Assembly: GCA_019456245.1 (NCBI GenBank)
Contig: VRUF01000094.1
Span: 1 to 10,153, forward strand
Direction: 5' to 3'
Source of the DNA: Planctomycetota bacterium
GTDB taxonomy: Bacteria; Planctomycetota; Phycisphaerae; Sedimentisphaerales; Anaerohalosphaeraceae
DNA: 10,153 bases
Shown: piece by piece, positions 1-8,048 of the stretch
How positions within the stretch are numbered: the first letter of the stretch is position 1
Layout of the letters: each line of letters begins with the position of its first letter
Notes under the pieces: generated by a model
The model's input: the letters and a program-made list of their open reading frames with translations, nothing else
Database searches by the model: none
Told to the model about the DNA's origin: nothing
Position numbers and translations under genes: made by a program

Positions 1-102
1 TATTCGCATGATGTTGAGCATTCGCGATGGGCATTTGAACAGCCAGAGGATCAGGCCCGCGGGAATTGCGAGCATCAGCCATGCGGGGTATAGAAAAATC
101 AT
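1..102 (-). CDS. Membrane protein, N-terminal fragment (cut by window edge), last visible gene of the operon
   Basis: Only the first 34 codons are inside the window. They begin MIFLYPAWLMLAIPAGLILW and then run into a basic stretch (KCPSRMLNIMR). This is a short exterior N-terminus, one hydrophobic helix at about residues 4-23, then positive residues, the same opening as the BatA-type vWA protein upstream. The ATG overlaps the stop of that gene in an ATGA (positions 99-102), so translation is probably coupled. A G-rich stretch (GGGGGG) lies about 7 nt before the ATG and may serve as ribosome binding site. By analogy with similar operons the protein is likely a second large vWA or amidotransferase-like membrane protein. 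That is inference; no diagnostic motif is visible in the fragment. Confidence 0.75.
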   Translation of the reverse strand, partial: MIFLYPAWLMLAIPAGLILWLFKCPSRMLNIMRI

Positions 103-1868
103 ATTTGTGCCCCCCTGCTGTTAGTTGCGGTCAGTACCCTGTGTACTGAAAGGAGCATCAGGGCGGTGAGAAGAAGTATCCAATCGAGCGGGCGCCATTG
201 CCACCAGAAAAGGGATGCTTCCTGCCATCTGCCCCATTTGCCGGTCATTGCGGCAGTGAGGTCGGACTCGGAATTTGACATTGCGTTTACGGCGAAGAGG
301 TGAGTTTTTTCGTTTTTTTCGTCGATGCGGTAGAGGCCGGGCTGGAGGTCTCCGAACATTAGGCGCTGAGTTTGTGCTTCGATGTCTTTGGTTTTTCCGT
401 CTGGATGCGTTAAAGTCAGATGGGCGGTTTGATCTTTCGGCTGGAATATGACCGGCTGGCCCAATGTATAATTGCTGCGCGAAAGTCCTTTGAAATCGGA
501 TGTTCGCCAGTTTAGCAGGTTCCACATCAGGACGGGCCAGTTCGTCGATGACTGTATGTTTGAGAATTCTGTGTTTAGGTATATCTTGAGGTTGTGGGTT
601 TTGTCGGGGAGTTGTCTGTCCGTGATGAGTGGGACGTTGCCGGCGGCGATAATGGTTTGTCCGATGAAGGCGGATCGTTTTGAGGCGCCCCATATTACAC
701 CGTCGAGGCTTAGGCCCTCTGTGAGGGGATGTGAGCGATTCATTACGAAAGGACCGACGTAGGCAGCGGCGTTTGGGTCGCTTACTATCTCGACTTTCCA
801 GCAGCCTTGCGAAGCGGCGGTGGCTTTGCCTTTTTCGCCAATTACGATCTCGGGTGCAATGGAAGTGACGGTGCCAACTGAGGAAGTTTCGATGGCCTTT
901 ACTACGAGGGAGCGTATTTTTTCGTCGTCGATTCGTACCTTTACGCGGACTTTTCGCTGGGTGGAGGGCAAGAGGATTATCTGGTCGTCGACGGTTAAGC
1001 CATCGGCGTCAAGTGTAACCTTAAGGGGGCCGACGTTTGCATCGACGTTCACAATCATTCGAGTTACCTGGCCGGGATCCAATAAAATATTTTTACGCAT
1101 TACCTCGACGCCGGATTGTAGGGCGACGGCGACGAGCGTGGTTCCGGCTGGCCGCGGAGAAAGATTTGCAATTGCCCAGAAACATCTGCTCTTATCGTCT
1201 AAGTTTGTTCGGGCAGCATTTACAAAACCTGTATTTGGAATCGCCCTTCCGAAAGACCACCATTCGAGACGTCCTTTTTCTGGGGATTCGTCGGGCTTGT
1301 GGTCGGTGATTATCAAGAGCCTTGCGGCTTTTGGTGCGAGTTCGGCGGCGAAGGTTATCGCGCGATCTAAGTCGGCGGACGGTGACATGCAGGTCCAGGA
1401 CCGGAGGAGTTCGGATGCCTGGGCAGTGGTGGTTACGCTGTTTCCGAGGAGTCTGCATGACTGGGAGGCGAGGATGAACCTTGCGTCAAAGCGGCCTGAG
1501 TCGTTGAGGAATTCTATGATGGCGCCGGCAGCTCTGTCGCGGGGGGAGGTGTCGTTTCCGGCGAGCATTGAAAAGGAATCGTCGAGGACAACTACTACTA
1601 CGCTTGTGTCTTTTTTGGAACGAAGCATGAGACCTGCAGCGGCGTGTACGAGGAGGAGTATAACCAGAAGCTCGATTAGAAAAAGGAGCGGAGTTTCGAT
1701 GCGTCTTAGTTTCAGGCCGCCCTGTCGCGATTTTTTGGAGACATCCCAGAGCATGAGGCTTGAAACCTCGAATGTTCGGAACTTGTTTCTTAGAAGGTAT
1801 ATCGCGCATAGTACGGGGACAGCGGCAAGGGCGGTTAGAAAACCTGGCGATGAAAAAATAGCGTTCAT
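99..1868 (-). CDS. BatA-like membrane protein with von Willebrand factor A domain
   Basis: This 589-residue protein has the layout of BatA/aerotolerance-type proteins. The N-terminal BatA-like region (residues 1-82) has helices at about 8-26 and 60-82, joined by a basic loop containing YLLRNKFRTFEVSSLMLW. A vWA domain follows, with the metal-site motif DxSxS at D96-S100 (DDSFS) and a later Asp in IITDH (D189). The usual MIDAS Thr is not clear; the equivalent stretch reads SPSADLDRA (162-170). Residues about 370-455 carry the HPLTEGL...WPVLMWNLLNW pattern common in the C-terminal half of these proteins, and a last helix lies at about 562-582. The positive-inside rule puts the vWA domain outside the cytoplasmic membrane. 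The ATG at 1868 has a GAAGG Shine-Dalgarno 4 nt away and overlaps the stop of the DUF58 gene (ATGA). vWA proteins typically partner MoxR ATPases; a protein-binding role in a MoxR-dependent complex is inferred. Confidence 0.88.
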   Translation of the reverse strand: MNAIFSSPGFLTALAAVPVLCAIYLLRNKFRTFEVSSLMLWDVSKKSRQGGLKLRRIETPLLFLIELLVILLLVHAAAGLMLRSKKDTSVVVVVLDDSFSMLAGNDTSPRDRAAGAIIEFLNDSGRFDARFILASQSCRLLGNSVTTTAQASELLRSWTCMSPSADLDRAITFAAELAPKAARLLIITDHKPDESPEKGRLEWWSFGRAIPNTGFVNAARTNLDDKSRCFWAIANLSPRPAGTTLVAVALQSGVEVMRKNILLDPGQVTRMIVNVDANVGPLKVTLDADGLTVDDQIILLPSTQRKVRVKVRIDDEKIRSLVVKAIETSSVGTVTSIAPEIVIGEKGKATAASQGCWKVEIVSDPNAAAYVGPFVMNRSHPLTEGLSLDGVIWGASKRSAFIGQTIIAAGNVPLITDRQLPDKTHNLKIYLNTEFSNIQSSTNWPVLMWNLLNWRTSDFKGLSRSNYTLGQPVIFQPKDQTAHLTLTHPDGKTKDIEAQTQRLMFGDLQPGLYRIDEKNEKTHLFAVNAMSNSESDLTAAMTGKWGRWQEASLFWWQWRPLDWILLLTALMLLSVHRVLTATNSRGAQI

Positions 1869-2737
1869 AAAACCTTCAATATCTCAGATAGTACAAGTTT
1901 GTCGAGGTGCCATCCGTCGACAATTTCTTCGGCAACGATGGTAGCCATTTTTGCGCCGAACTGCCTACAGCTTCTGCTCCAGTTTTGCTGATGTTCGTTT
2001 AGCCTTTGCTTGTAACGGGCAAGCTGGATGGCATCGATAAACATTTCCCTGGAGTTGTCGTCTTCGCTATCAATTAAGCGGAGGTTGCCTGCGAATTCCG
2101 GTTCGGCATCTACGGCAGCGAGTAGCTGGACGACGTATACGGTGCTTGCACCTTCTGATAAAACGGACATCGTCGAACGTGGGTCACCGATCCAGAGCAG
2201 GTCGCTTATGAGGATTCGTATTCCTTTGTTTCTCCATCCTGGAAATTGGGATCTGAAGGATTCGTCGCAGCCGGCCCTGTAATTGAATTCTATACCATCC
2301 CATGCCTGTGGCTGGTCTGAGGCGTTCATGATCTTGTCGCAGATTTGGCCTGCCTGCCATGTTGCGAAAGTGAAGTTATTGTTACAGGCAGCCTGGGCGA
2401 ACAAAGCGGAAAGTCCAAGTGCAGCTCTTGCTTTTTCGGTTCCCTTGATCGCCATCGATCGCGAAACGTCGAGGATGATGTCAACGTGTGGACTTATTTC
2501 GTCGCGGTAGAGTTTTATCGTCAGCTTGTCGCTTCGAGCGTATGCGTTCCAGTCGATCCGCCGAAGGTCGTCTCCGGGTTCGTATTCTCGATGATCCATG
2601 AAGTCGAGTGAAGAACCGGTACCTGCACCGAGGTGGGAACCGATAAGTCCCCTGCCGATTCTTTCTGGGGTTCCTATTCCATATCGCAATCCGGCTTGTT
2701 GGCCTTCAAGCAGAAACTTTCGATAGTTCTCGTTCAT
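1865..2737 (-). CDS. DUF58 domain protein (MoxR-associated, vWA-like)
   Basis: The 290-residue protein carries the DUF58 hallmark at residues 45-80: an FMDHREYEPGDDLRRIDWNA core followed by LTIKLYRDE. A vWA-like fold then starts with DVSRS (D90-S94, a DxSxS metal-site motif), and a second acidic position lies in LISDLLW (D179). There is no membrane segment or signal peptide, so it should be cytoplasmic, unlike many DUF58 proteins that have two N-terminal helices. DUF58 genes lie next to moxR in many bacteria and are regarded as vWA-type partners of the AAA+ ring; the biochemical role is unknown. The start lies 32 nt inside the permease gene, with only a weak AGAAG upstream, so it probably depends on translation of that gene. 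The stop overlaps the next ATG (ATGA). Confidence 0.92.
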   Translation of the reverse strand: MNENYRKFLLEGQQAGLRYGIGTPERIGRGLIGSHLGAGTGSSLDFMDHREYEPGDDLRRIDWNAYARSDKLTIKLYRDEISPHVDIILDVSRSMAIKGTEKARAALGLSALFAQAACNNNFTFATWQAGQICDKIMNASDQPQAWDGIEFNYRAGCDESFRSQFPGWRNKGIRILISDLLWIGDPRSTMSVLSEGASTVYVVQLLAAVDAEPEFAGNLRLIDSEDDNSREMFIDAIQLARYKQRLNEHQQNWSRSCRQFGAKMATIVAEEIVDGWHLDKLVLSEILKVL

Positions 2738-4232
2738 CGGTTGTGTCTTCTATTTCAGTTTTAGTTATTTTCAGCGGTTTGAAGCTTCTGAACTGTTTTA
2801 CAAACCATGGCAGCATGATCAGCGAAATTACGGCACACCATATACCGGAGAAAAGCATTGCTTCGTGCCAGAATGTTCTGTACTCGGCAAGCATCACAAA
2901 CGGATTGCAGATGAGCCAAAGCTCAGAAGTGTCATACCATGCACCTTTCTTTAGAAGAAATGCGGCGATGACAGGAAAGGCGGTACCGGCGATCAGGAGG
3001 ACAAGTGCAATGGCAATGGGCAAGCCGAAAAAAGTCACCCTCTTAAAGAATATTCTTTTGATGAGGAGTGCTGTAAGAGCATAGGATATGAAGTAAAAAG
3101 CACTGTATGGAAGCATTCTGACAAACTCGTCATCAGGATCCTTGCCGAGGGCTATTACAACAAAGAAACCTATCAAGAAACTGGCGGCCATGATCAGTAC
3201 CGACAGCAGGACGCCTCCTGCAGCACCTGTGTATAACAGGAATGCGGGCAGACGGAGAAAGATATTTTGGGGAATTGTCCGGCGAATTCTTAGCCCCCAC
3301 TCCTGTCTTTCGCAGATCGATATAAAGAGCAGGATACATGCTCCGATACCTGCGCACGCCGACCAGGAGTAGATTATTTCTTCAAGGAACCTACCGCGGG
3401 GAATGACTGACATCCAGACGGCGATTATTACCATCGAGGCGATCCAGAGGAAAAGTGTGTATATCCGGACACCGATCATTTTGTTTGATGACGGCGGGCT
3501 TACCAGAGCTACTGAAAGAACGTTTAAAAGTCCTATTAGAAGAAAAATACAGGCTACGATTGTCAGAGCCGGTCCCCAGAAGTTCCATGTTGTAAGTGAA
3601 CTTCCGATGCCTCCGAAAAGCATCGCACCTGAAATGGCAATCGTGTAGCCAAATGCAGCGACGAGCAGTGCCAGTCCGAAGAGAAAACGTATGCCCCTTG
3701 CTATCAGTCCTCCTGGGCAGGCGGCGAGCATGATCGAACCCTGGATACTTAAAACCACCACGAGGAAATCGAGTCCGAGGAGTATGAACATCGAGGGAAG
3801 GTCCAGTCCCCTGAAGAGATATGTAAGGGTCATGAATGGGAGACACGCACTGAAAAAGAGCAGCGTGAGGATGACTGCGGCTACGAGTTTACCCCACATG
3901 ATATGCCTTGGTCTCAGTGTGGTTATAAATAAGAGGTCCAGGTTGCTGTCTGAGCGTTCCGATGCCAATCGCAATGCGGTTATGGCAGGGATAAAGAGCA
4001 GACATGTTCCGAGCAATATACTAAGTATCGTCATGAAGACGCCCGGGCCCGCGTTAAAGTCGTCGAACTCTTTGCTGAAAACGAGCACGACAATTATTAC
4101 GACAAGCTGGATCAGGAGAAAGAGCATCAGTACCCATATGATGAGCCTGCTTTTTACTGCCTGCCGCATTTCTTTAACGGCGATGGGGTTTATCATGTCG
4201 GTGATTCTGCCGCCAATGGTACGCTTATCCAT
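2706..4232 (-). CDS. ABC-2 type transporter permease, about 12 membrane helices
   Basis: The 508-residue protein is almost entirely hydrophobic, with roughly 12 helices. The first lie at about 31-53, 67-89 and 117-138, and the last near 457-480. The N-terminus has the NPIAVKEMRQAVKSR pattern (residues 16-30) typical of ABC-2 permeases, an amphipathic cytoplasmic helix before the first membrane pass. The loop after helix 2 has the typical ASERSDSNLDLLFITTLRPR sequence, the expected ATPase coupling region. The ATG overlaps the stop of the ATPase gene by one base (TGATG), and an AAAGGAGAG Shine-Dalgarno lies about 10 nt upstream, so the two subunits are coupled. With the ATPase it should form an exporter or a mechanical ABC-2 complex; the substrate is unknown. 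A charged tail (KITKTEIEDTTDERELSK) ends the protein. At over 500 residues it is larger than minimal six-helix ABC-2 subunits and may be a fused two-half form. Confidence 0.9.
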   Translation of the reverse strand: MDKRTIGGRITDMINPIAVKEMRQAVKSRLIIWVLMLFLLIQLVVIIVVLVFSKEFDDFNAGPGVFMTILSILLGTCLLFIPAITALRLASERSDSNLDLLFITTLRPRHIMWGKLVAAVILTLLFFSACLPFMTLTYLFRGLDLPSMFILLGLDFLVVVLSIQGSIMLAACPGGLIARGIRFLFGLALLVAAFGYTIAISGAMLFGGIGSSLTTWNFWGPALTIVACIFLLIGLLNVLSVALVSPPSSNKMIGVRIYTLFLWIASMVIIAVWMSVIPRGRFLEEIIYSWSACAGIGACILLFISICERQEWGLRIRRTIPQNIFLRLPAFLLYTGAAGGVLLSVLIMAASFLIGFFVVIALGKDPDDEFVRMLPYSAFYFISYALTALLIKRIFFKRVTFFGLPIAIALVLLIAGTAFPVIAAFLLKKGAWYDTSELWLICNPFVMLAEYRTFWHEAMLFSGIWCAVISLIMLPWFVKQFRSFKPLKITKTEIEDTTDERELSKVSA

Positions 4233-5158
4233 CAGTTTAACTCTCCTTTAGTAACCTGCATGAAGATGTCCTCCAGTCCTGCCCGGACGTGTTTTGCCTC
4301 GACGATCCTGTAACCGTCGTTGACGAGCATTTCGATCAGGTCAGCGGTTTCTTCTTCGCTTCCGTCGATCTCGACTTCTACGCTGGTTCCTACTATCCTT
4401 GCATCTATTACCGTCGGTGTCTGGAGCATCTTTTTGTATAAATCTTTCAGCTTACCTATCGTTCTTATCAAAACGGTGCAGTGTGCCTGGCTTGGCGTGA
4501 TTTCGTCAAGTGTACCTGCTTTGAGGAGTTTTCCTCTTTCGATGATGACAGCGGAATCGCAAATTTCAGCAAGTTCTGACAGGATATGCGAACTTATGAT
4601 TATAGCCTTGTTCTGTTCGGACAGGGCCTTTAGAAGTTCTCTTAGTTCTATTCTTGCGCGTGGGTCAAGTCCTGAGGCGGGTTCGTCGAGTACGAGTACG
4701 CCGGGATCGTGAATTAGTGCACGTGCAAGACTTACCCGCTGTTTCATACCTTTGCTCAGGGTCTTGAGGAACTTGTCGCGAATGCCGAGAAGATTCGTAA
4801 ACTCCTCGATGCCTTCTACAACTTTGTGCCTGCGATTGCATCTGATGCCGAAAGCCCTTGCGAAGAAATCGAGGTAATCGTCGACGGTAATATCTCGATG
4901 TGTCGGAAGCGAATCGGGCATGAATCCCACGAGCCTTCTCGCCTTTTCAGGGTATTGTACGACGGAGACATTATTAAGGTAAATGTCACCGGCAGTTGGT
5001 GTATCAAGCGTCGAAATAATCTGCATGGTGGTTGTTTTTCCCGCACCGTTTGGTCCGACGAAACCGACGATCTGTCCGTCTGAAAAATCGAAGGAAATAT
5101 CGTCGACCGCTTTGGTTCTTCCAAAATGTTTTTTAAGATTAACTACCTGAACGTGCAT
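4232..5158 (-). CDS. ABC transporter ATP-binding protein (ABC-2/drug-export class)
   Basis: With the start chosen here the protein has 308 residues. All ATPase motifs are visible: Walker A GPNGAGKT (35-42), signature LSKGMKQ (134-140), Walker B VLVLDE (154-159) followed by the SGLDP D-loop, and the switch His in SSHILSE (H191). The Q-loop region reads GFMPDSLPTH (78-87), so the usual Gln is not in its expected place; many exporters of this class have Pro-Glu or Pro-Gln here. A C-terminal domain of about 90 residues (from about 215) ends EAKHVRAGLEDIFMQVT, the usual tail of NatA/CcmA-like exporter ATPases. An ATG at 5158 is preferred because an AAAGGTGA Shine-Dalgarno lies 5 nt upstream; the in-frame GTG at 5167 lies inside that Shine-Dalgarno. 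The gene overlaps the upstream gene by 20 nt. It drives the permease encoded next. Confidence 0.95.
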   Translation of the reverse strand: MHVQVVNLKKHFGRTKAVDDISFDFSDGQIVGFVGPNGAGKTTTMQIISTLDTPTAGDIYLNNVSVVQYPEKARRLVGFMPDSLPTHRDITVDDYLDFFARAFGIRCNRRHKVVEGIEEFTNLLGIRDKFLKTLSKGMKQRVSLARALIHDPGVLVLDEPASGLDPRARIELRELLKALSEQNKAIIISSHILSELAEICDSAVIIERGKLLKAGTLDEITPSQAHCTVLIRTIGKLKDLYKKMLQTPTVIDARIVGTSVEVEIDGSEEETADLIEMLVNDGYRIVEAKHVRAGLEDIFMQVTKGELN

Positions 5159-6950
5159 CAAGATCACCTTTCAATAGGCCAATAACTATCGATCGCGAAT
5201 TGTCGCTTTTTATATTGTCCAGAGCCTGCTCGATGAATAGAGACTCGTTTACCTCGGCGACATATGTGTTTCGTCTGAGGAAAGAGATGGGATCGTTTAG
5301 AGCAAACTTTCCGATCCAGTTTTTTGCGGCATAGACTTTTCTCAGCTTTTTCTTTTTACCGTTTTCCTGAGAACCTGAAGGCGAAAGCGTAGCCCTGAGA
5401 CCTGCAGCTATGTTTTCTGCTTTGAAGATCATACCATCGGCATCCATGTACCATAGAGTCTTGATGTGGCCTCCGAGTCCGTTTACGGCCGCGATCTGTC
5501 CGTCTTCGCCGATGCTGAGTTTGACCCTTTCGCGTCTGGTCTCTGATTTTCTTACAAGGAAATGTGCCGGAACACGAGCCCTGACCCATCCTGTGGCAAA
5601 CTTCTGTCCGTTGGTAAGTTCGAGCGAACGCGGTCTGCCACCTCGATATGACTGAATACTCAACGCACTTACCTCCGTTCCATAGTCAAACAAAAGGCCT
5701 CCTTTCGGGGTCAGCGGGCTGTAGAATGCACAAACTCCAATCGTGGCGGCTTTGTGGTTGTTTTCATCCAGGATAGTAATGGTTTCACTTCTCCTGGTAC
5801 CGGCCCATCCTTCGGCAAGTGTGGCGTATGCAAAAACGGCGACACTTCCAATTATAGATATCGCCGGGACGGTCCATAACAGCCAGATATGGCGTTTCAT
5901 TTTTGAAAGAACATAAAGATTTGCAGGCCCCATCGCAACGGCAAAAAGTACTACCAAAAGGAGCAACCCCTTGGCAGGGATATCAAGGTCCGATACCACC
6001 GGAAACCGTTCGTTAGCTCGTTTGACCGATGTAGTATTCATAAACGGCGCCGCGGTTTGAGTCCATATTGAAGTACGGAGCTTATTCCATTTTTTCTTAT
6101 TCCAGTTTTTTGTTTCGGTATCTTCGATTATGCAAAGACCAAATCCTTTCTGGTTTGCGTCGAATGATCCGATCCTTGTAATATTGCCTCTCCATCGGGC
6201 AGAATCGGCCCAGTCACCTAGTACGAGGAGCGTTCCTCCGCATTGGACATAATCATAGATCGCATTTTTTACGGTGACGGGCATTCTTTCCATGTCGCCG
6301 TCGGTAAGGACAATGCCATCGTATCGTGAGTAGCCAAGCCAGTCTGTGCTCCATTCGGAAAATGCCATCTCGCTTCTTTGATAAGATATCTGATCAGCAG
6401 TTGAAGACCTACGGGAGCTGGAAGATTTGCCCGAAGCGGTAGAGGTTCCTTTTGCGAAATCGTCGAAGCTTACATTTTTGCTTAGCAGGACAGCGGCAGG
6501 TGCCCCCGAGCCTCCATAACGGCCGGAATTACTTCCATGGTTTCCAAAGCCTGCATTAAGAGCGTCCTCATGCCTGCTTCCATCAATGTAGACTTTTACG
6601 TTTGAACCGTTCATTCTGACGGCGGGTTGAAACATGGACATTTTTGCCGAGGCCAAAGGTCCGACGTTTACGGTTCGGCTTATACTGCTTACATGGTCAC
6701 CGTAACCGTGAACTCTGTCGGGCATGACAAGGGTTACACGGTGCGTTTTTTTCGGTGAGTTATTTGTGATCATGAACGACCACTCGGCGTATCCGTGGTA
6801 GCTTGCGACGGACGGTGCAGATATTGTCATTATTGAAATGTCGTCGAATCTTTCAATACCATAGCAGAGACCTGAAGCCAATACGGACAGGAAAAGTACC
6901 ATCATAAACAAGTTTTTCGGCGTCATGGGCATTCGAATATCCCTATTCAT
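5139..6950 (-). CDS. Envelope protein with amidotransferase-like (non-catalytic) domain and two central membrane helices
   Basis: The 603-residue protein has no family I can name with certainty. An N-terminal signal or anchor helix (about 13-30) leads into a probably extracytoplasmic beta-rich region (35-125). A Gly/Ser-rich linker follows (about 134-187, including TSTASGKSSSSRRSS), then a class-I glutamine amidotransferase-like Rossmann segment (about 195-250: YDGIVLTDGDMER, YDYVQCGGTLLVLGDW). The Cys nucleophile motif of true amidotransferases is absent (VLGDW instead), so the domain is probably structural or binding. Two helices (about 328-349 and 355-378) flank a basic KMKRH cytoplasmic turn, and a C-terminal domain (about 380-603) lies outside. 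The layout recalls auxiliary proteins of ABC-2 exporters (GldG-like), but that is only analogy. The ATG at 6950 was chosen for its GGAGAG Shine-Dalgarno 5 nt away and its place one base after the moxR stop; an upstream in-frame start at 7028 would overlap moxR by 77 nt. Confidence 0.85.
   Translation of the reverse strand: MNRDIRMPMTPKNLFMMVLFLSVLASGLCYGIERFDDISIMTISAPSVASYHGYAEWSFMITNNSPKKTHRVTLVMPDRVHGYGDHVSSISRTVNVGPLASAKMSMFQPAVRMNGSNVKVYIDGSRHEDALNAGFGNHGSNSGRYGGSGAPAAVLLSKNVSFDDFAKGTSTASGKSSSSRRSSTADQISYQRSEMAFSEWSTDWLGYSRYDGIVLTDGDMERMPVTVKNAIYDYVQCGGTLLVLGDWADSARWRGNITRIGSFDANQKGFGLCIIEDTETKNWNKKKWNKLRTSIWTQTAAPFMNTTSVKRANERFPVVSDLDIPAKGLLLLVVLFAVAMGPANLYVLSKMKRHIWLLWTVPAISIIGSVAVFAYATLAEGWAGTRRSETITILDENNHKAATIGVCAFYSPLTPKGGLLFDYGTEVSALSIQSYRGGRPRSLELTNGQKFATGWVRARVPAHFLVRKSETRRERVKLSIGEDGQIAAVNGLGGHIKTLWYMDADGMIFKAENIAAGLRATLSPSGSQENGKKKKLRKVYAAKNWIGKFALNDPISFLRRNTYVAEVNESLFIEQALDNIKSDNSRSIVIGLLKGDLDARSGS
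5164..5171 (-). promoter_or_regulatory. Ribosome binding site deciding the ABC ATPase start
   Basis: AAAGGTGA on the minus strand lies 5 nt before the ATG at 5158. It includes the competing in-frame GTG at 5167, which therefore cannot use it as a ribosome binding site. Confidence 0.75.
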
Positions 6951-6951
6951 T

Positions 6952-7998
6952 TTAACTCTCCGCAATTGCAATATCATCAGGAAGGTCAAGGCCGGCTTCG
7001 TCAAGCGTTTCGAGAAGATCGTCAACAATGGTGAAACTGTCTATCTTGTCGAACCTGGCTTTGTAATTGAGTATCAGGCGGTGATTTAAAACCGCTGAGG
7101 CGACGGCACGTACATCTTCAAAACCTACGGTTGGCCTTGCAGCGAATAAGGCATAGGCGCGTCCAGCTTCTGCGATGGCGATGGCGGCACGGGGGCTTGC
7201 TCCGTAATTGATATAACTGTTGACCGTCGATGTTGCCTCGAGATTTTGTGGATGTGTTGCCGCGACCAGGCGGGATATGTACCTGGCGACGGGCCTGGGT
7301 AAAAAGATCATATCCATCATCTCGAAAAGATCGTTGAGTTTATCGGCGTCAACCGTTGTTTCGCAGACGGGAGGCTCGCCGCGTCTTCGGGTGGAAATGA
7401 TTCTGTCCATGACATCGACGTCGGCACCGGTGACCTGGAGTTTGAAGAGAAAACGGTCGAGCTGTGCCTCGGGGAGAGGGTAGGTGCCCTCCAACTCTAT
7501 GGGGTTCTGAGATGCGAGGACGAAAAAGGGTTTCGGCAATTTCCTGGTTTGGCCGAGAAGTGTAACCGACCTTTCCTGCATGGATTCGAGCAATGCGCTT
7601 TGAGTTTTTGGAGAGGCGCGGTTTATTTCGTCGGCGAGGAGGATATTCGTAAACACCGGTCCAGCTTCGAAACACATCTGGCGTTTTCCGTCGTCATTAT
7701 CCTGGAGGATATGGGTTCCGACGATATCACTTGGCATAAGGTCGGGGGTAAACTGAATGCGATTAAAGTTTAGATCCATCAACTCCGAGAGGGCCTTGAC
7801 AAGAGCGGTTTTTCCGACGCCGGGAACACCTTCAAGAAGAATATGCCCCTGACTTAGTATACCTACCAGAACCATCCTGTGAAGTTCGGTGCGACCGAGG
7901 AGTATTCTGTCGAGTTCATCGAGCATTTTTTGGGCAAGTTTCGCCGCTGGAGCCAGTTGCTCTTGTGTTACTATCGAAAATTTTTTTTTTTCTGCCAT
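6952..7998 (-). CDS. MoxR-family AAA+ ATPase
   Basis: The 348-residue protein has the full MoxR (AAA_3) motif set: Walker A GVPGVGKT (57-64), Walker B LLADE (120-124) running into INRASPKTQSALLE, sensor 1 Asn in ASQNP (N165), the arginine-finger region LPEAQLDRF (175-183, R182) and sensor 2 GASPRA (266-271). It is a normal-length, apparently intact, soluble enzyme. MoxR proteins form hexameric ATP-driven chaperone-like rings acting with vWA or DUF58 partners, and both partner types are encoded downstream here. The ATG at 7998 has GAGGA 5 nt upstream; an in-frame TTG at 8010 precedes that site and is unlikely to be used. Codons 3-6 contain an uninterrupted run of 11 A on the coding strand (7981-7991), an odd site for polymerase slippage. 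The gene lies 50 nt after the coiled-coil protein gene. Confidence 0.96.
   Translation of the reverse strand: MAEKKKFSIVTQEQLAPAAKLAQKMLDELDRILLGRTELHRMVLVGILSQGHILLEGVPGVGKTALVKALSELMDLNFNRIQFTPDLMPSDIVGTHILQDNDDGKRQMCFEAGPVFTNILLADEINRASPKTQSALLESMQERSVTLLGQTRKLPKPFFVLASQNPIELEGTYPLPEAQLDRFLFKLQVTGADVDVMDRIISTRRRGEPPVCETTVDADKLNDLFEMMDMIFLPRPVARYISRLVAATHPQNLEATSTVNSYINYGASPRAAIAIAEAGRAYALFAARPTVGFEDVRAVASAVLNHRLILNYKARFDKIDSFTIVDDLLETLDEAGLDLPDDIAIAES
6956..6961 (-). promoter_or_regulatory. Ribosome binding site deciding the start at 6950
   Basis: GGAGAG on the minus strand overlaps the last codons of moxR and sits 5 nt before the ATG at 6950. No comparable site serves the longer in-frame start at 7028. 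Confidence 0.75.
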
Positions 7999-8003
7999 CG
8001 CTT

Positions 8004-8008
8004 TCCTC
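8004..8008 (-). promoter_or_regulatory. Ribosome binding site of moxR
   Basis: GAGGA on the minus strand lies 5 nt before the ATG at 7998. This favours that ATG over the in-frame TTG at 8010. Confidence 0.7.
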
Positions 8009-8048
8009 AATTATTTAGAGCTATACCGAAACACTAACGCATCGCATG

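Noticed and set aside
820..1944. Open frame of 374 codons on the plus strand.
   Set aside because: It is antisense to the BatA-like vWA gene, which has clear domains. The product is Ser/Arg-rich with no motif, as expected from antisense of a biased gene.
5139..7028. Longer version of the amidotransferase-like protein starting at 7028.
   Set aside because: It would overlap moxR by 77 nt without a ribosome binding site. The ATG at 6950 has a good Shine-Dalgarno and is followed by a signal-like helix.
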